DNA of 64,000 bases from Bondarzewia mesenterica (Eukaryota > Basidiomycota > Agaricomycetes > Russulales > Bondarzewiaceae). The stretch covers positions 1 through 64,000 of the forward strand of contig SGPL01000106.1 in assembly GCA_004802705.1 (NCBI GenBank), given 5' to 3'. A model generated the notes under the pieces. That model was not told the DNA's origin. It saw nothing but the letters and a program-made list of their open reading frames with translations, and did not search any database. The translations under genes were made by a program, and so were the position numbers. Below are positions 33,499 to 44,529 of the stretch, piece by piece; positions within the stretch are counted from its first letter, which is position 1, and every line of letters starts with the position of its first letter.

Positions 33499-36104
33499 TC
33501 AGCACACCTTCGAAGGCAAACACCACAGGAGGAGAGAAAGAGAAAGACGGGAGAAGGGGGGGAGAGATGAAGTGACGCACGTCATCGTCAGCCCAGGCTT
33601 CACGTTGAATATGCGCGCTTTGCGCTCCTCGAACGTCTCCCCGGCGAACTGGGGCTCCTCCTTGATCGACACCTTGTAGCGCGACATGAGCATGGTCAAG
33701 ATTGCTATCCCTTCCGTCTCAAAGAACCTAAGTACAGGGGGGGGAAAGAGGTGACAGGATACGAATCAGCTAGAACGATGCCGGCGGGAGGATCGTGGAT
33801 CGTGGAATCCTGGACTCACCGGCGGCCTAGGCATGCGCGCGCTCCTAGATCGCGATCGGACATGGTTGAGTCACACTGTGAACGTCTACACACGAAAAAC
33901 ACCCTACGCACCCTGACTGAAAGGTAAGAACGCGTCCCGCGGCCAGTCCTCGAGAAACCGCTCCGGCTTGAACGTGTGCGGGTCCTCCCAGTATCGCGCT
34001 GTCCCCACAATCAGCCTTTGAGCCTCACAATCATGCAAGTGAAGTGGGGTAACCGTACGATTATAATGCAAGCCTGGGGTATGGATCACGATGTTGGTGT
34101 CCTGCGGCACGGGAATAGTGATCTTATCGCCGTTGATGTTGCTCACGACCAGGGAGGTGTCTTCGGCGCTAAATTTCGGGATGCCATTTACCTGCAATGT
34201 CACATGTACAGTAGTGAGGCTAGTTGGAGGTGCAAAGTCGAACATACAGCAGGGAACATCCGAAGGGTTTCGTAGTACACACTGCCAGAGGGGTTAGTGT
34301 CAGATCCCGTGGACACAACTGATGGACGTACGCCATGGAGTATGTGAAGAGGGGCATTTCCTCGTACGTCTGTGATGACATGCAATGTCAATGTCAGAAA
34401 GTGTGATGGAGTGACGGGGTGGGCGTACGGGAAGCCTGTTAGGATCGGGCATCAGACTCTTGATCGATTGATACAGGCGCTCCTGTTTGTCGGCGTGAAG
34501 CGCGAGCAATGCAAAAGTATAGCAGAGGGTATGCGCCGTCGTCTAGGTTGGAGATCAGTGAATCTCTTTGCAACCTACTGGTTTCAAAGCACTTCTACCT
34601 CGTGTCCAGCAATGAGGAAAATGAATATATTTCCTTCAATTCGTCGAAGCGTAAGACCAATGGGGTTGAAGGAAGTAAGAAAGTCTGTCTGGACGTACCA
34701 ACGAGCTCAGAATCGGTCAGCTTGATCTCTTCACCTGAGACGTCGTCGCTGGCGTCCAACAAGCTACTGAACAAATCGTACCTCTCCTCTTTCTTCTCTG
34801 ATGTCCTGCGGTCGTGGATCATCTCTAGCATGTATTGCTATGATACCGTCAGCGTTACAAAATCGAAGAACTTTCAGAACATGACATAAGAAAACGCACT
34901 TCGATCTCCTGGAAAGCCAGCCGGACGTGTCTAAGGTGTTTGGTAGCCCCCATCGCCCAATCAGGAAAAATGAGCTTGAGGAAAATTTCCGACGACATGG
35001 TGTGCAAAGCGTCTCGAAAGGTGAGTTGGTGACCCAGTGGAAGCTTCATGTCGTCTGTCCATGAAATTCTCCTGCCAAACCCTGAAGTCAAGATCAGCGA
35101 AGTGAACAAATCTGCAATAAAAATAAGCGACTCGCCTGCGACACCTATCACGAAGAGAGCGATCTGTCACAGTCATAAGTAACAAACACTCGGAGAATGG
35201 ATCTGTGAAGAAACTTTACAGGAAGAGTGATGTCGATGCAATGGTCTGTCGAGATTTCAGCCTCGTTCTTCCAGACATTATCAAACATGTCGATCATGAT
35301 TCTGACTGTCTCGTCCCAAACCAACTTATTATTTTTCTGTTCATAGCATAGATCTACATTACTATTCCTCATCAGCAGGTGCAACATTTCAGTGGACACA
35401 CCTCGGAGAAAGCAGGCGCTGTGATTTTTCTGTATCTCTTCCACTCTTCGCCCTCTGAAGCAACAATGTTGCGCCCGAAGAACTGCAATATTCTATATTG
35501 ATTGACCGGCTTAGGGAAGCGTGCACGGTATGTAGTAACTTCCTATTAAAAGAACAGCAATGAATAGCAGACGAATTAGGGACATCAAGAGTTATAATTA
35601 CCTTGATCGCATCAGCGTCCGCTAGGTAAATAGTGGTACGCGCGCGGGGCCACACGCTAATCTAAATTTCAAAGGAGACTCATCAGATAAAGGGTAGGCG
35701 CTCCAACGTCCGGTTTGGGAGATGCACTCACGACACTGAACGCATCCCAGCCGGCATTATCAAAATCTACAGTTTCAGGGCATAGGTCAAACAGAAAGCT
35801 CAAGACCATATCCAAGACGGTATATTGAACATACATACCTTGGAACTTATTCGTCCATAACCAATTCCTTCCCATAGCTATTGGACGGATGCGGGGTACG
35901 ATGTTTCCGAGTAAGCTCGACGGACTGATGAGTACACGGGCGCCGGGAAGGTTCCTGAAGGTATAACCGCTTAGTATCTTAGCAGGCGAGCGGGATAAAA
36001 ATGACGCACCCAATGTTTCGAACAGCTTTTCGGAACTCCAAGAGCAATTGAAGGACGTAGAGCGTCACAACGCTCGCGAGCAGATAGAAAACTGTCTGTA
36101 GCAT
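33499..36104 (-). CDS. cytochrome P450 monooxygenase, copy 1
   Basis: Many small exons (at least a dozen) on the minus strand. It starts 'MLQTVFYLLASVVTLYVLQL', a membrane anchor of the endoplasmic reticulum. It continues through 'ARVLISPSSLLGNIV' and 'FFGRNIVASEGEEWKRYRKI' (C-helix WxxxR). The I-helix oxygen-binding motif 'FLIAGHETTAHTLCYTFALL' is split by an intron after GHE. Then come the K-helix 'YYETLRMFPAV' (ExxR), 'HTFKPERFLEDW' (PERF), and the haem loop 'LPFSQGARACLGRRFFETEG' across an intron, with its Cys ligand present. All class E landmarks are intact. The C-terminus ('VKPGLTMT...') is uncertain: the open frame runs to 33499, but a donor GTGCGT sits right after 'TMT'. Substrate unknown. 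Its duplicate lies at 37782-40390. Confidence 0.88.
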
Positions 36105-37081
36105 GGCGCCGGGCGTGGAATCCAATATTGTTATACGGCGAAAACAAAGTCGAAGTTGTATGTTATACTTATAGCAAGGTGTAGATGGTAGGAAGAACGA
36201 CACTTCAATGATGGCGAGAGGGTTAAGTATAGAAATCTGGCAAGTCAGGGCCGCCGCGGATGACTGTCTTTAGGAACTGCTTGTCAAATTCGGGACAACA
36301 AGGGACAACCGCCATATGCACTCCCCGGCATGCCCGAAATGAAAAAGAAACTCAACTTGCATAACAAAAACTCATGATTCATTTAGAGGACCATAAAGCA
36401 AGATATTCAAGAAATCTTTTCTCATATGTAGGTTGTGCTCTCTAGATTCTCAGTCTTGACTTGTGATTTATGGAAAAGTCATGAAACAGCGTCAGAGCAG
36501 AGTCTGTTGAACGGCCAAAAGCAGACATAGACGATCCGAAACCAGCGGGTGCAAAATTTCACACTCAGCGAACCATGCATTTGAACAGCAGTCATATTTG
36601 CTGGAGGCAGACACTGTCACGCCCGACCGCCCGCCCCCTCCCCCCGCGGAATGTGAGCTTGAGCTTGACGTTCTAATTCTCAGAATTATAGCCACTCCAC
36701 ATTCACTTGTGGCACAAGTGGCAGCGGCGAATCACCAGCCAATTTGGCCTGTCTTCCATTGCAGTTGTTCTGGGTGTAAGTTCACTGCGCTGTCGCAGTG
36801 AGCGGCTCCATGTGGCCAGTGTACTCCAAACCACGATCTACATCCTCTCCCCGACAGATCATACAATATCGTGGCTCTACTTATTCCGGCGATGCCTCGG
36901 CCGGGCCGCAGCGTGAGGGCGGACCATCATCGCGATGCGCTCATGAGTTACGCGAACGAACGGAATCCGCAATGTGTGGGGTGAAGTTGGTGAATACGAG
37001 CATAACAGACGCTCCTAGATCTACCACAATAATGCTCACGGCTGAGCACATGTCACTTACTAAAGTATACCGAGCCTGCAC
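36105..37081. other. intergenic spacer, duplicated from 40391-42007
   Basis: Promoter region of P450 copy 1 and then DNA matching the spacer beside copy 2, for example GCTCCTAGATCTACCA (37010 and 41876) and CACATGTCACTTACTAAAGT. No intact gene. Confidence 0.55.
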
Positions 37082-37250
37082 TTAAACTCGACCAGTCGAC
37101 CCGAGAGAACGCTCATTCTCCATCTTCGCAAGTCCTTCGACCCGCCTCAACCAGCCGTATGCGGATTTCCCTGTTTTGCGATTTATTCGACCGAACAATG
37201 AGATTATGGAGATTCGGGTGAATACCCCGCCCGCGCATGTCTTGCCTTCG
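37082..37250 (-). pseudogene. truncated copy of the 3' end of the PPR-like gene
   Basis: Nearly identical to two pieces of the gene at 42008-44209. One is the stop-codon end (AGTCGACCCGAGAGAACG at 37091 and 42018; CTTCGCAAGTCCTTCGACCC). The second, joined directly to it, is TGCGGATTTCCCTGTTTTGCG (37158 and 42391), running to CGCGCATGTCTT. About 300 bases between them are deleted, so it cannot encode the protein. It marks the edge of the P450 duplication. Confidence 0.85.
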
Positions 37251-37781
37251 CCCCATCTAACTGTTCAGAGAAATGCTGAAATTTCAAGTATCATCGGCAA
37301 ATACTTTAATAACTTGTGCAGGTGGTGAATAATGCTCAAACACCATCGTCGGTGCACTGATATTGGATTTCCCACGATCATGTAGGCCTCATCCGTTCCG
37401 CAAGTGTTCCGAGCCCGAATCACTTCCGAACATGCGCACCGAAATCATGGCGAGAGCTTCCTCAAAACAGGCCGGAACAGGAACATCGTTCAAAACAAGT
37501 TCGATAATATGACGATACCACGTACCAACAGACACAATCAGCGCACTTTAAGGAACAAGCTTGCTAACCACCCGTATGCCAACACACCAAAAACACTACA
37601 GATAAAAGAACAAGAAACATTCAGCCAGATCACACCGACCCTCGGATTTCGCGTTCCTTCTCTGCTAAATGATGACTTATCGACCCCGGCCCGCACCGAC
37701 ACCGTATGCAAACATCTAACATCTGCGCGTAAATACCAGCGGAATGCGAGTCGGACTGAACAGTCAAGCAAAAGAGCCACA

Positions 37782-40390
37782 TCAGCACATCTTCGAAGGC
37801 AAACACCACAGAAACAGAGAAAGACGGGAGAAGGGGGCGAGAGGTGAAGTGACGCACGTCATCGTCAGCCCAGGCTTCACATTGAATATGCGCGCTTTGC
37901 GCTCCTCGAACGTCTCCCCAGCGAACTGAGGCTCCTCCTTAATCGACACCTTGTAGCGCGACATGAGCATGGTCAAGATTGCTATCCCTTCCGTCTCAAA
38001 GAACCTAAGTGCAGAAATAAAAAGAGGCGATGCGTGCGAGTCAGCCAGAACGATGCCGGCGGGTGAAGCATGGATCATGCAAGTCGAATCATCCTGGACT
38101 TACCGGCGGCCTAGACATGCGCGCACTCCTAGATCGCGATCGGTTGAGACACACTGTGAACGTCTAGAACGAGAAACGCCCCACGCACCCTGACTGAAAG
38201 GTAAGAACGCGTCCCGCGGCCAGTCCTCGAGAAAACGCTCCGGCTTAAACGTGTGCGGGTCCTCCCAGTACCGCGCTGTCCCCACAATCAGCCTTTGAGC
38301 CTCACAATCATGCAAGTGAGGAAAGGTAATCGTACGATTATAGTGCAAGCCTGGGGTATGGATCACGATGTTGGTGTCTTGCGGCACGGGAATAGTGATC
38401 TTATCACCGTTGATGTTGCTCACGGCCAACGAGGTATCTTCGGCGCTAAATTTCGGGATGCCATTTACCTGCAATGTCACATGTACAGCGGCGAGGCTAG
38501 AGGGAGGTGGAACGTGGAACGTGGAACGTACGGGAGGAAACATCCGAAGGGTTTCGTAGAACACACTGCCAGAGGAGTTAATGTTAGCCTTTGCGGACAC
38601 AACTAGCGGACGTACGCCATGGAGTAGGTGAAGAGGGGCATTTCCTCGTACGTCTGTGATGACACGCAATGCCAATGTCAAGAAGTGTGATGGTGTGATG
38701 AATTGGACGTACGGGAAGCCTGTTAGGATCGGGCATCAGACTCTTGATCGATTGATACAGGCGTTCCTGTTCGTCGACGTGAAGCGCGAGCAATGCGAAA
38801 GTGTAACAGAGAGTATGTGCCGTCGTCTAGGACAGAGATCAATCAATCAATCAATCTGCAGTCTACTAATTTTAGAGCACTTCTACCTCATGTCCGGCAA
38901 TGAGGAAAATGAATATGTTTCCTGGAATTCGTCGAAGGGTAAAATAAATGGGGTTGAATGAAGCAAGAAAGTTTGTCTGGACGTACCAATGAGCTCAGAG
39001 TCGGCCAGCTTGGTCTCTCCATCCGAGACATCCTCGCTGGCATCCAACAAGCTACTGAAAAGATCGTACCTTTCCTCTTTCTTCTCCGACGTCCTGCGCT
39101 CGCGGATCATCTCCACCACATATTGCTACGACATCGTTAGCATTAAAAAATTGAATAAAGAACATGACGTAAGAAAACACACTTCGATCTCCTGGAAAGC
39201 CAGCTGGACGTGTCTAAGGTGTTTGGTAGCCCCCATCGCCCAATCAGGAAAAATGAGCTTGAGGAAAATTTCCGACGACATGGTGTGCAAGGCGTCTCGA
39301 AAGGTGAGTTGGTGACCCAGTGGAAGCTTCATGTCGTCTGTCCATGAAATTTTCTTGCCAAACCCTGAAGTCAAGATCAGCGAAGTGAACAAATCTGCAA
39401 ATAGAACAAGCGACTAACCTGCGACGCCTATCACGAAGAGAGCGATCTGTCACAGTCATAAGTAACGAACACTCGGAGAATGAATCTGTGAGGAAACTTC
39501 ACAGGAAGAGTGACGTCGATGCAATGGTCTGTCGAGACTTCAGCCTCGTTCTTCCAGACGTTGTCAAACATGTCGATCATGATTCTGACTGTCTCGTCCC
39601 AAACCAACTTGTTGTTTTTCTGTTCATAGCATAGATCTGCGTTGCTATCCCTCATCAGTAGATGCAACGTTTCGGTGGACATACCTCGGAGAAAGCAGGT
39701 GCTGTGATTTTTCTGTATCTCTTCCACTCTTCGCCCTCTGAAGCAACAATGTTGCGCCCGAAGAACCGCATTACTTTGTATTGATTGACCGGTTTAGGGA
39801 AGCGGGCACGGTACGTAGTAACTTCCTATTAAAACAACAACAATGAATAGCAGTTGAATTAGGGATATCAAGGGTTGTAGTTACCTTGATCGCATCGGCG
39901 TCCGCTATGTAGATAGTGGTACGCGCGCGGGGCCACATGCTAATCTAGATTTTAAAGGAGACTCATGAGATAAATGGTAAGCTCTCCGACGTCCGGTTTG
40001 GGAGATGTCCTCACGACACTGAACGCATCCCAGCCGGCATTATGGAAGTCTACAGTTTCAGGGCACAGGTCAAATAGCAAGCTCAAGACAGCATCCATGA
40101 CGGTATATTGAACATACATACCTTGGAACTTATTCGTCCATAACCAATTCCTTCCCATAGATATTGGAAGGATACGGGGTAGTACGATGTTTCCGAGTAA
40201 GCTCGACGGACTGATTAGTACACGGGCGCCAGGATGATTCCTGAATGCATGACCGCTTGGTGTACGGGCGAGCGGGCGATACAAATGGCACATACCCAGT
40301 GTTTCGAACAGCTTTGCGGAACTCCAAGAGCAATTGAAGGACGTAGAGCGTCGCAACAGACGCGAGGAGATAGGAAATTGTCTGTATCAT
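37782..40390 (-). CDS. cytochrome P450 monooxygenase, copy 2
   Basis: Paralogue of the gene at 33499-36104 with the same exon layout. It starts 'MIQTISYLLASVATLYVLQL'. The C-helix region, 'TLRMFPPV' (ExxR), 'HTFKPERFLEDW' and the haem loop 'LPFSQGVRACLGRRFFETEG' are intact. The residue before Arg in the haem loop is Val where copy 1 has Ala. The open end of the frame at 37782 has the same C-terminal uncertainty as copy 1. No frameshift was seen in the exons I followed. Being next to the full PPR gene, it is likely the parent copy. It should be anchored in the endoplasmic reticulum and depend on cytochrome P450 reductase; substrate unknown. Confidence 0.88.
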
Positions 40391-42007
40391 GGCGCAACTT
40401 TGTAACAAGGCACAAATGCAGTCGACGATGTATGTATATATAAAGGTGGCGAGGGTAGGAAGAACGACGGCTCAGCGGCCAGATTGTCCAAGGACAGAAG
40501 GATTATAGAAATCCAGTAAGTCAGCGGCCGCCGCTGAAGTGCGGTCTTTACATAGGATTGCTTCCCTTGAGAATCAGATCTTGTCAAAAAATCGGGTCGA
40601 CAAGGAACATGCCATACGCACTTACCGGCGTGCCAGAAGTGAAAGAAAAACTCGACTTCCACCGGAAACTTACATGAAACCTCATGATTCATTTAGAAGA
40701 TCGTGGAGCAAGATAGTGAAGAAAGCTCGTCTTGTATTTAGTCTTGGTCTTGACTTGCGATTCGGGGAAAAGTCTTGAGATGAGCGTCAGAGTCTGGAAG
40801 GTTGTGCGCAAGTTGTGCGGCGAAAAACATACATATCATAGATGATCCAGAACCGGTACGAAATTTCATACTCAGCGAACCACGCCTTGAATACGGCAGA
40901 GTTTATTCACTGCCAGTTCTTTGAGTGAGCCCGACTCGTTATGGGTGGATTCCGCATAGCTAAATAGGTCCAAACGCGGCCGTTCGCACAGACGCTCGCC
41001 GACCCGATGCGTGGCGGCATCGACAGGAAAATGTACGGGAAGTAGGGAAGGAGAGCAGACGGTTACTAGAATGTACACGGATATCTATGCAGAGCAAGAA
41101 CACGACCAGTCAGTGAAAAAGGACAGATTATCGGAGTGAGGAAAAGAGGGCACCTTCCCAGGCAGAACAAGAACACGATAAGGAGGGCACAAACGTGAAA
41201 TATGTTTGTATTGGCTGACTACGCTATAATAATAGCTCAGGCAACAAACGCGCAGAAATGTATCTGTCCAATGGCACATGGTTAGCGGATGCAACGTCGT
41301 CGAAGACGCCGTGAAGCGTTCGAGTGGAAAAGCATGTGCTCAACGGAGAGCTGAGATAAGTGTGAGTGCTGGATGGAGAGCGTATGTAGTGCGCGCAGTA
41401 TTAGCGCGGCTTACGGGTTGAAGTACTTCGGGAAAACTGGTGTGACTAAAAATTTTAAACAGCGTTAAACATCCCCAAATTTGCTGGAGCAGACCCATGG
41501 AGAATGTGCTTGGGAAGTCAATCTCGTTCTAATTCTCAGAATGACGGCCAATCTACATTCATTCGTAGCACAAGCAGCAGTGGCGAATCACCAGCGTATC
41601 TGGCCTGTCTTTCATTGCAACTGGGCATCCTGGGTATAGACACTGCTGTACTGTAGCAGTGAGCGGATCCATGTGTACTCCAAACCGTGATCTACGTCCT
41701 CTTCTGGACTGATCATACAATACGGTATCTTCATTCCGGCGATGCCTCGGCCGCAGCGTGAGGACGGGCAGTCATCGCGATGCGCGCCTGGAAAATGCAC
41801 GGGTTACGCGAGCGGACAGAAGCCGCGATGTCGGACGATGTGTAGGGTGAAGTAGGTGTCTACGAGCGTGACAGATGCTCCTAGATCTACCATGACAATG
41901 CTCACGGCTGCGCAGGAGTAGGGCCGAACTCAATACGAGAGCAGAATCAGTAGTTGAGCGCGACGAAGCCTACACATGTCACTTACTAAAGTGTACCGGC
42001 GCTGCAT
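40391..42007. other. intergenic region, P450 copy 2 promoter and PPR 3' flank
   Basis: A TATATATAAA stretch (40434-40443) lies about 45 bases upstream of the copy 2 start on the minus strand and may be its TATA element. The remainder is the parental version of the spacer found at 36105-37081. No gene seen. Confidence 0.5.
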
Positions 42008-44209
42008 TTAAACTCGACCAGTCGACCCGAGAGAACGTTCATTCCCCATCTTCGCAAGTCCTTCGACCCGCCTCAACCACTGGATTACCTCGTCTGTCTG
42101 CGGGCTGGATCCGGGAGTATAGCCCAGATGGTCGACCAGCGCCACCTCCACTGCCCTCGCGTGGTCAAGCAATCTCCGATCCACAAACCCCCTCATCACT
42201 GTCGTATATGCAATTAGCACAGGCGCATCTGCCCTGCGCGCCCTGATGCTCTTGATGAAATCATGTCTCAAAGAATCTGTCCCTCCAACTCTCTCCTCCT
42301 CACTCTCCCTTTCGCCCCCGTCGAGCGTGGCGTCGTGGTGCGCGACCGAGCGCCGCTCGCGGATCTGGTTGAGTAGATCGAGCGCCGTCTGCGGATTTCC
42401 CTGTTTTGCGATTTGTCCGACCAGAACAATGAGATTGTGGAGATTCGGGTGAATTCCCCGCGCGCGCATGTCTTCTAAAACGCGGACCGCGCGCTCGAGT
42501 TCCTGGAATCTGCAAAAAGCCTCGATGAAGCCGGTGAAGTGAGCCGCGCTAAACGCCTCTACGGGCGCGATGACAGGACCAGTTGATGGAGTCGGGGTCG
42601 GCGAAGGAGAGTGCATGTAGCGGTGTATGGGTACATCTATTGGGATCGTGCACATGGCGAGCAATTTGTTGTAAAGGCTTACGAGCTGTCTCAATGTCGC
42701 ACAGTGATTTACGAGGGCGTTCCATACAATCGCAGAATGGTAGGACATCGGCCACAGTTTGTCCGGCATATTGAATGTCGTCGTGATCACCCATGCCGGA
42801 AGGCGCCCCTCCTTCGTTTTGCGTATGCGCATATGCGGTGGAAAGTTCTGCCTCTTAGGCAACAGCTGTAATACGTCCTCCTGCGGCACGCTGATCATAT
42901 GAAAGAACTTCTGAAAGATATAGAGAACGTCGGTATACTCCTGCCGATGAAAATGATGGAGGAGTTCGGCGTGCTCGACGACGGAAATCGCTGTTCGAGA
43001 GAAACGGAAGGCACGCGTGCGGAGGAGATTGATAGCATGCCCACCGCGCCGATTCAGCTTATAAGCATCGAAGAAAGCGGCGAGCTCGCGGGCCGAAGGG
43101 GGGTAGTCTGATGTAATTGCGCGCTTTAGCATACGGAGAGCGATGGCGAGATTATTTTTGATAGACTGGGAACGAGAAATGGCAGGCAAAGGTAGAAGGC
43201 TAGCAGCGGGAGGGCCAGGGAGGCTCTTCTTGGCCGGCTCAAGAACACGACCCTTGACCATGTCCTTCACAGACGCAGCAGCAGCATCAAAGCCTTTGGC
43301 TTCGAGCTCGCCTAGCACGTAAGAGTAGGTATAACCAGTAATGCCGATGTTGTGTTGACGAGCTGCTTTCAGAAGGTTGAACGCTTCCTCCGGTCGCCTG
43401 GCTGTGCAATGAGTCCTGATGGCTACGCTCCACCATCGCTTCCTGCTATCGTTTCCTCTGAGGTAGGAAAACGAACCGCCTGACTCTTTCCGCCCCTCGC
43501 AGTAGGTTCGATCCGCTTGTGAGAACTCCTCCAAGAATCTCATAGTGACCGCTGGCTCTGCTAACCGCGCCATGAAACCGATAACCAGAGGTGCAATTCT
43601 TCGAGCGTAGCCTTTCTCCGCTGAGATAACGGCAAAGGCATAGATGGTAGGAATGTCGATGCGATTGCTAAAGAAGAGGTGGCGCGTAATAGTTGCGAAG
43701 TTCCCCGTGAGTTTTTTGCTGACGGGGGGAATGAGAGACCACCAATTGGAAAAAGCACGCGTACGATCAGGAAAGTGTGGTTGTTTCAAAATGTTTTCAG
43801 CGGCATGGTAGTAGAGGTAGTGGGGTTCAATGGGTACGCCCATCTCGACCAGCTCTGCACGCACCAAATCTGCTTCTTTGAACTGCCTATTCTTGACCAG
43901 ACGCAAGATCGGAGCGCCAAACCCTAGTGTCTCACCAGCAATAGCCACATTCTCGGCCGAGACGTCTTTAGTTAGTATCTTGATTGCGGTGTATTCTCCC
44001 GAATAATCTTCAAAGAGAGTATTATCTGGTGGTGTAGCGATATATGGGATGTCGCGGAGTGCTTTCATAGCAGGTGTGTCCTCCCTGCGAACCATCAAAG
44101 ACGTGCTAAAGCTTTTTGGAAAGACAGGTATCCAGTTTGACGTCCGCCATAGCAGAGAGTGAAGTCGAGAGGGAATACGACCGAAGGCATGCGGCACCAA
44201 CGCCGTCAT
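42008..44209 (-). CDS. PPR-like mitochondrial protein, single exon
   Basis: An uninterrupted 733-residue frame from ATG at 44209 to a stop at 42008. This is unusual in a window where most genes have introns. The N-terminus is rich in Arg, Ser and hydrophobic residues with no acidic residues up to about 40, which fits a mitochondrial presequence. Helical hairpins of the pentatricopeptide type are visible: 'CTARRPEEAFNLLKAARQHN', 'ITGYTYSYVLGELEAKGF', 'FQELERAVRVLEDMRARG', 'IHPNLHNLIVLVGQIAKQ' and 'GNPQTALDLLNQI'. Such proteins bind organelle RNA for processing or translation. The start lies 320 bases from the divergent SWI3-type gene. The 3' end was copied into the P450 duplication. Confidence 0.75.
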   Translation of the reverse strand: MTALVPHAFGRIPSRLHSLLWRTSNWIPVFPKSFSTSLMVRREDTPAMKALRDIPYIATPPDNTLFEDYSGEYTAIKILTKDVSAENVAIAGETLGFGAPILRLVKNRQFKEADLVRAELVEMGVPIEPHYLYYHAAENILKQPHFPDRTRAFSNWWSLIPPVSKKLTGNFATITRHLFFSNRIDIPTIYAFAVISAEKGYARRIAPLVIGFMARLAEPAVTMRFLEEFSQADRTYCEGRKESGGSFSYLRGNDSRKRWWSVAIRTHCTARRPEEAFNLLKAARQHNIGITGYTYSYVLGELEAKGFDAAAASVKDMVKGRVLEPAKKSLPGPPAASLLPLPAISRSQSIKNNLAIALRMLKRAITSDYPPSARELAAFFDAYKLNRRGGHAINLLRTRAFRFSRTAISVVEHAELLHHFHRQEYTDVLYIFQKFFHMISVPQEDVLQLLPKRQNFPPHMRIRKTKEGRLPAWVITTTFNMPDKLWPMSYHSAIVWNALVNHCATLRQLVSLYNKLLAMCTIPIDVPIHRYMHSPSPTPTPSTGPVIAPVEAFSAAHFTGFIEAFCRFQELERAVRVLEDMRARGIHPNLHNLIVLVGQIAKQGNPQTALDLLNQIRERRSVAHHDATLDGGERESEEERVGGTDSLRHDFIKSIRARRADAPVLIAYTTVMRGFVDRRLLDHARAVEVALVDHLGYTPGSSPQTDEVIQWLRRVEGLAKMGNERSLGSTGRV

Positions 44210-44529
44210 GAAAAGCCTAGCGGTGGCTGAAGAAGCTGACCTCCTGTTGGCAAACGGAAACTGTTAGCATATGTTCGGTACATAGATCTCTGGCGATGGA
44301 AGCTGGGGAACGCACTGCTAGGAAAGCAACCTGGAAGTTCTCGCGTAGGTGGTAACTTGTCACGCCAAGTGCTTTGCGCCGTGACCTCCTTTCGTCACGC
44401 CTTTGTCAGTGTTCGCACACCTCTCTTGTTGGGAACCTGTTTGTTTGCATAGTACCCGCCTCACCGTCCTGCTCTCGACCAGCCTGTGTCCATCTTATAG
44501 GATTGCCACGAAGGTCAAACGCGCACATA
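44210..44529. promoter_or_regulatory. shared bidirectional promoter region
   Basis: 320 bases between the divergent starts of the PPR-like gene (44209, minus) and the SWI3-type gene (44530, plus). No clear TATA box on either side. The 5' leaders must occupy much of it. Confidence 0.5.

Larger units (their letters stand above)
33110..37250. repeat. segmental duplication, unit 1 (P450 gene plus flanks)
   Basis: Matches 37365-42480 in the same orientation. The match starts in the 3' flank (TGTAGGCCTCRTCCGTTCCG at 33144 and 37381), covers the whole P450 gene and the spacer (GCGAATCACCAGC at 36727 and 41583), and ends with a fragment of the PPR gene at 37082-37250. Introns are duplicated as well, so the copy was made at DNA level. 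Confidence 0.85.
37365..42480. repeat. segmental duplication, unit 2 (P450 gene, spacer and PPR 3' end)
   Basis: Same order as unit 1. This unit contains the complete PPR end, so it is probably the ancestral arrangement and unit 1 the derived copy. Confidence 0.8.

Noticed and set aside
26206..42000. FMO, ADH and two P450s as a secondary-metabolite cluster
   Set aside because: No core synthase, terpene cyclase, transporter or pathway regulator is present. A FYVE/RING gene sits among them and the P450s arose by local duplication.
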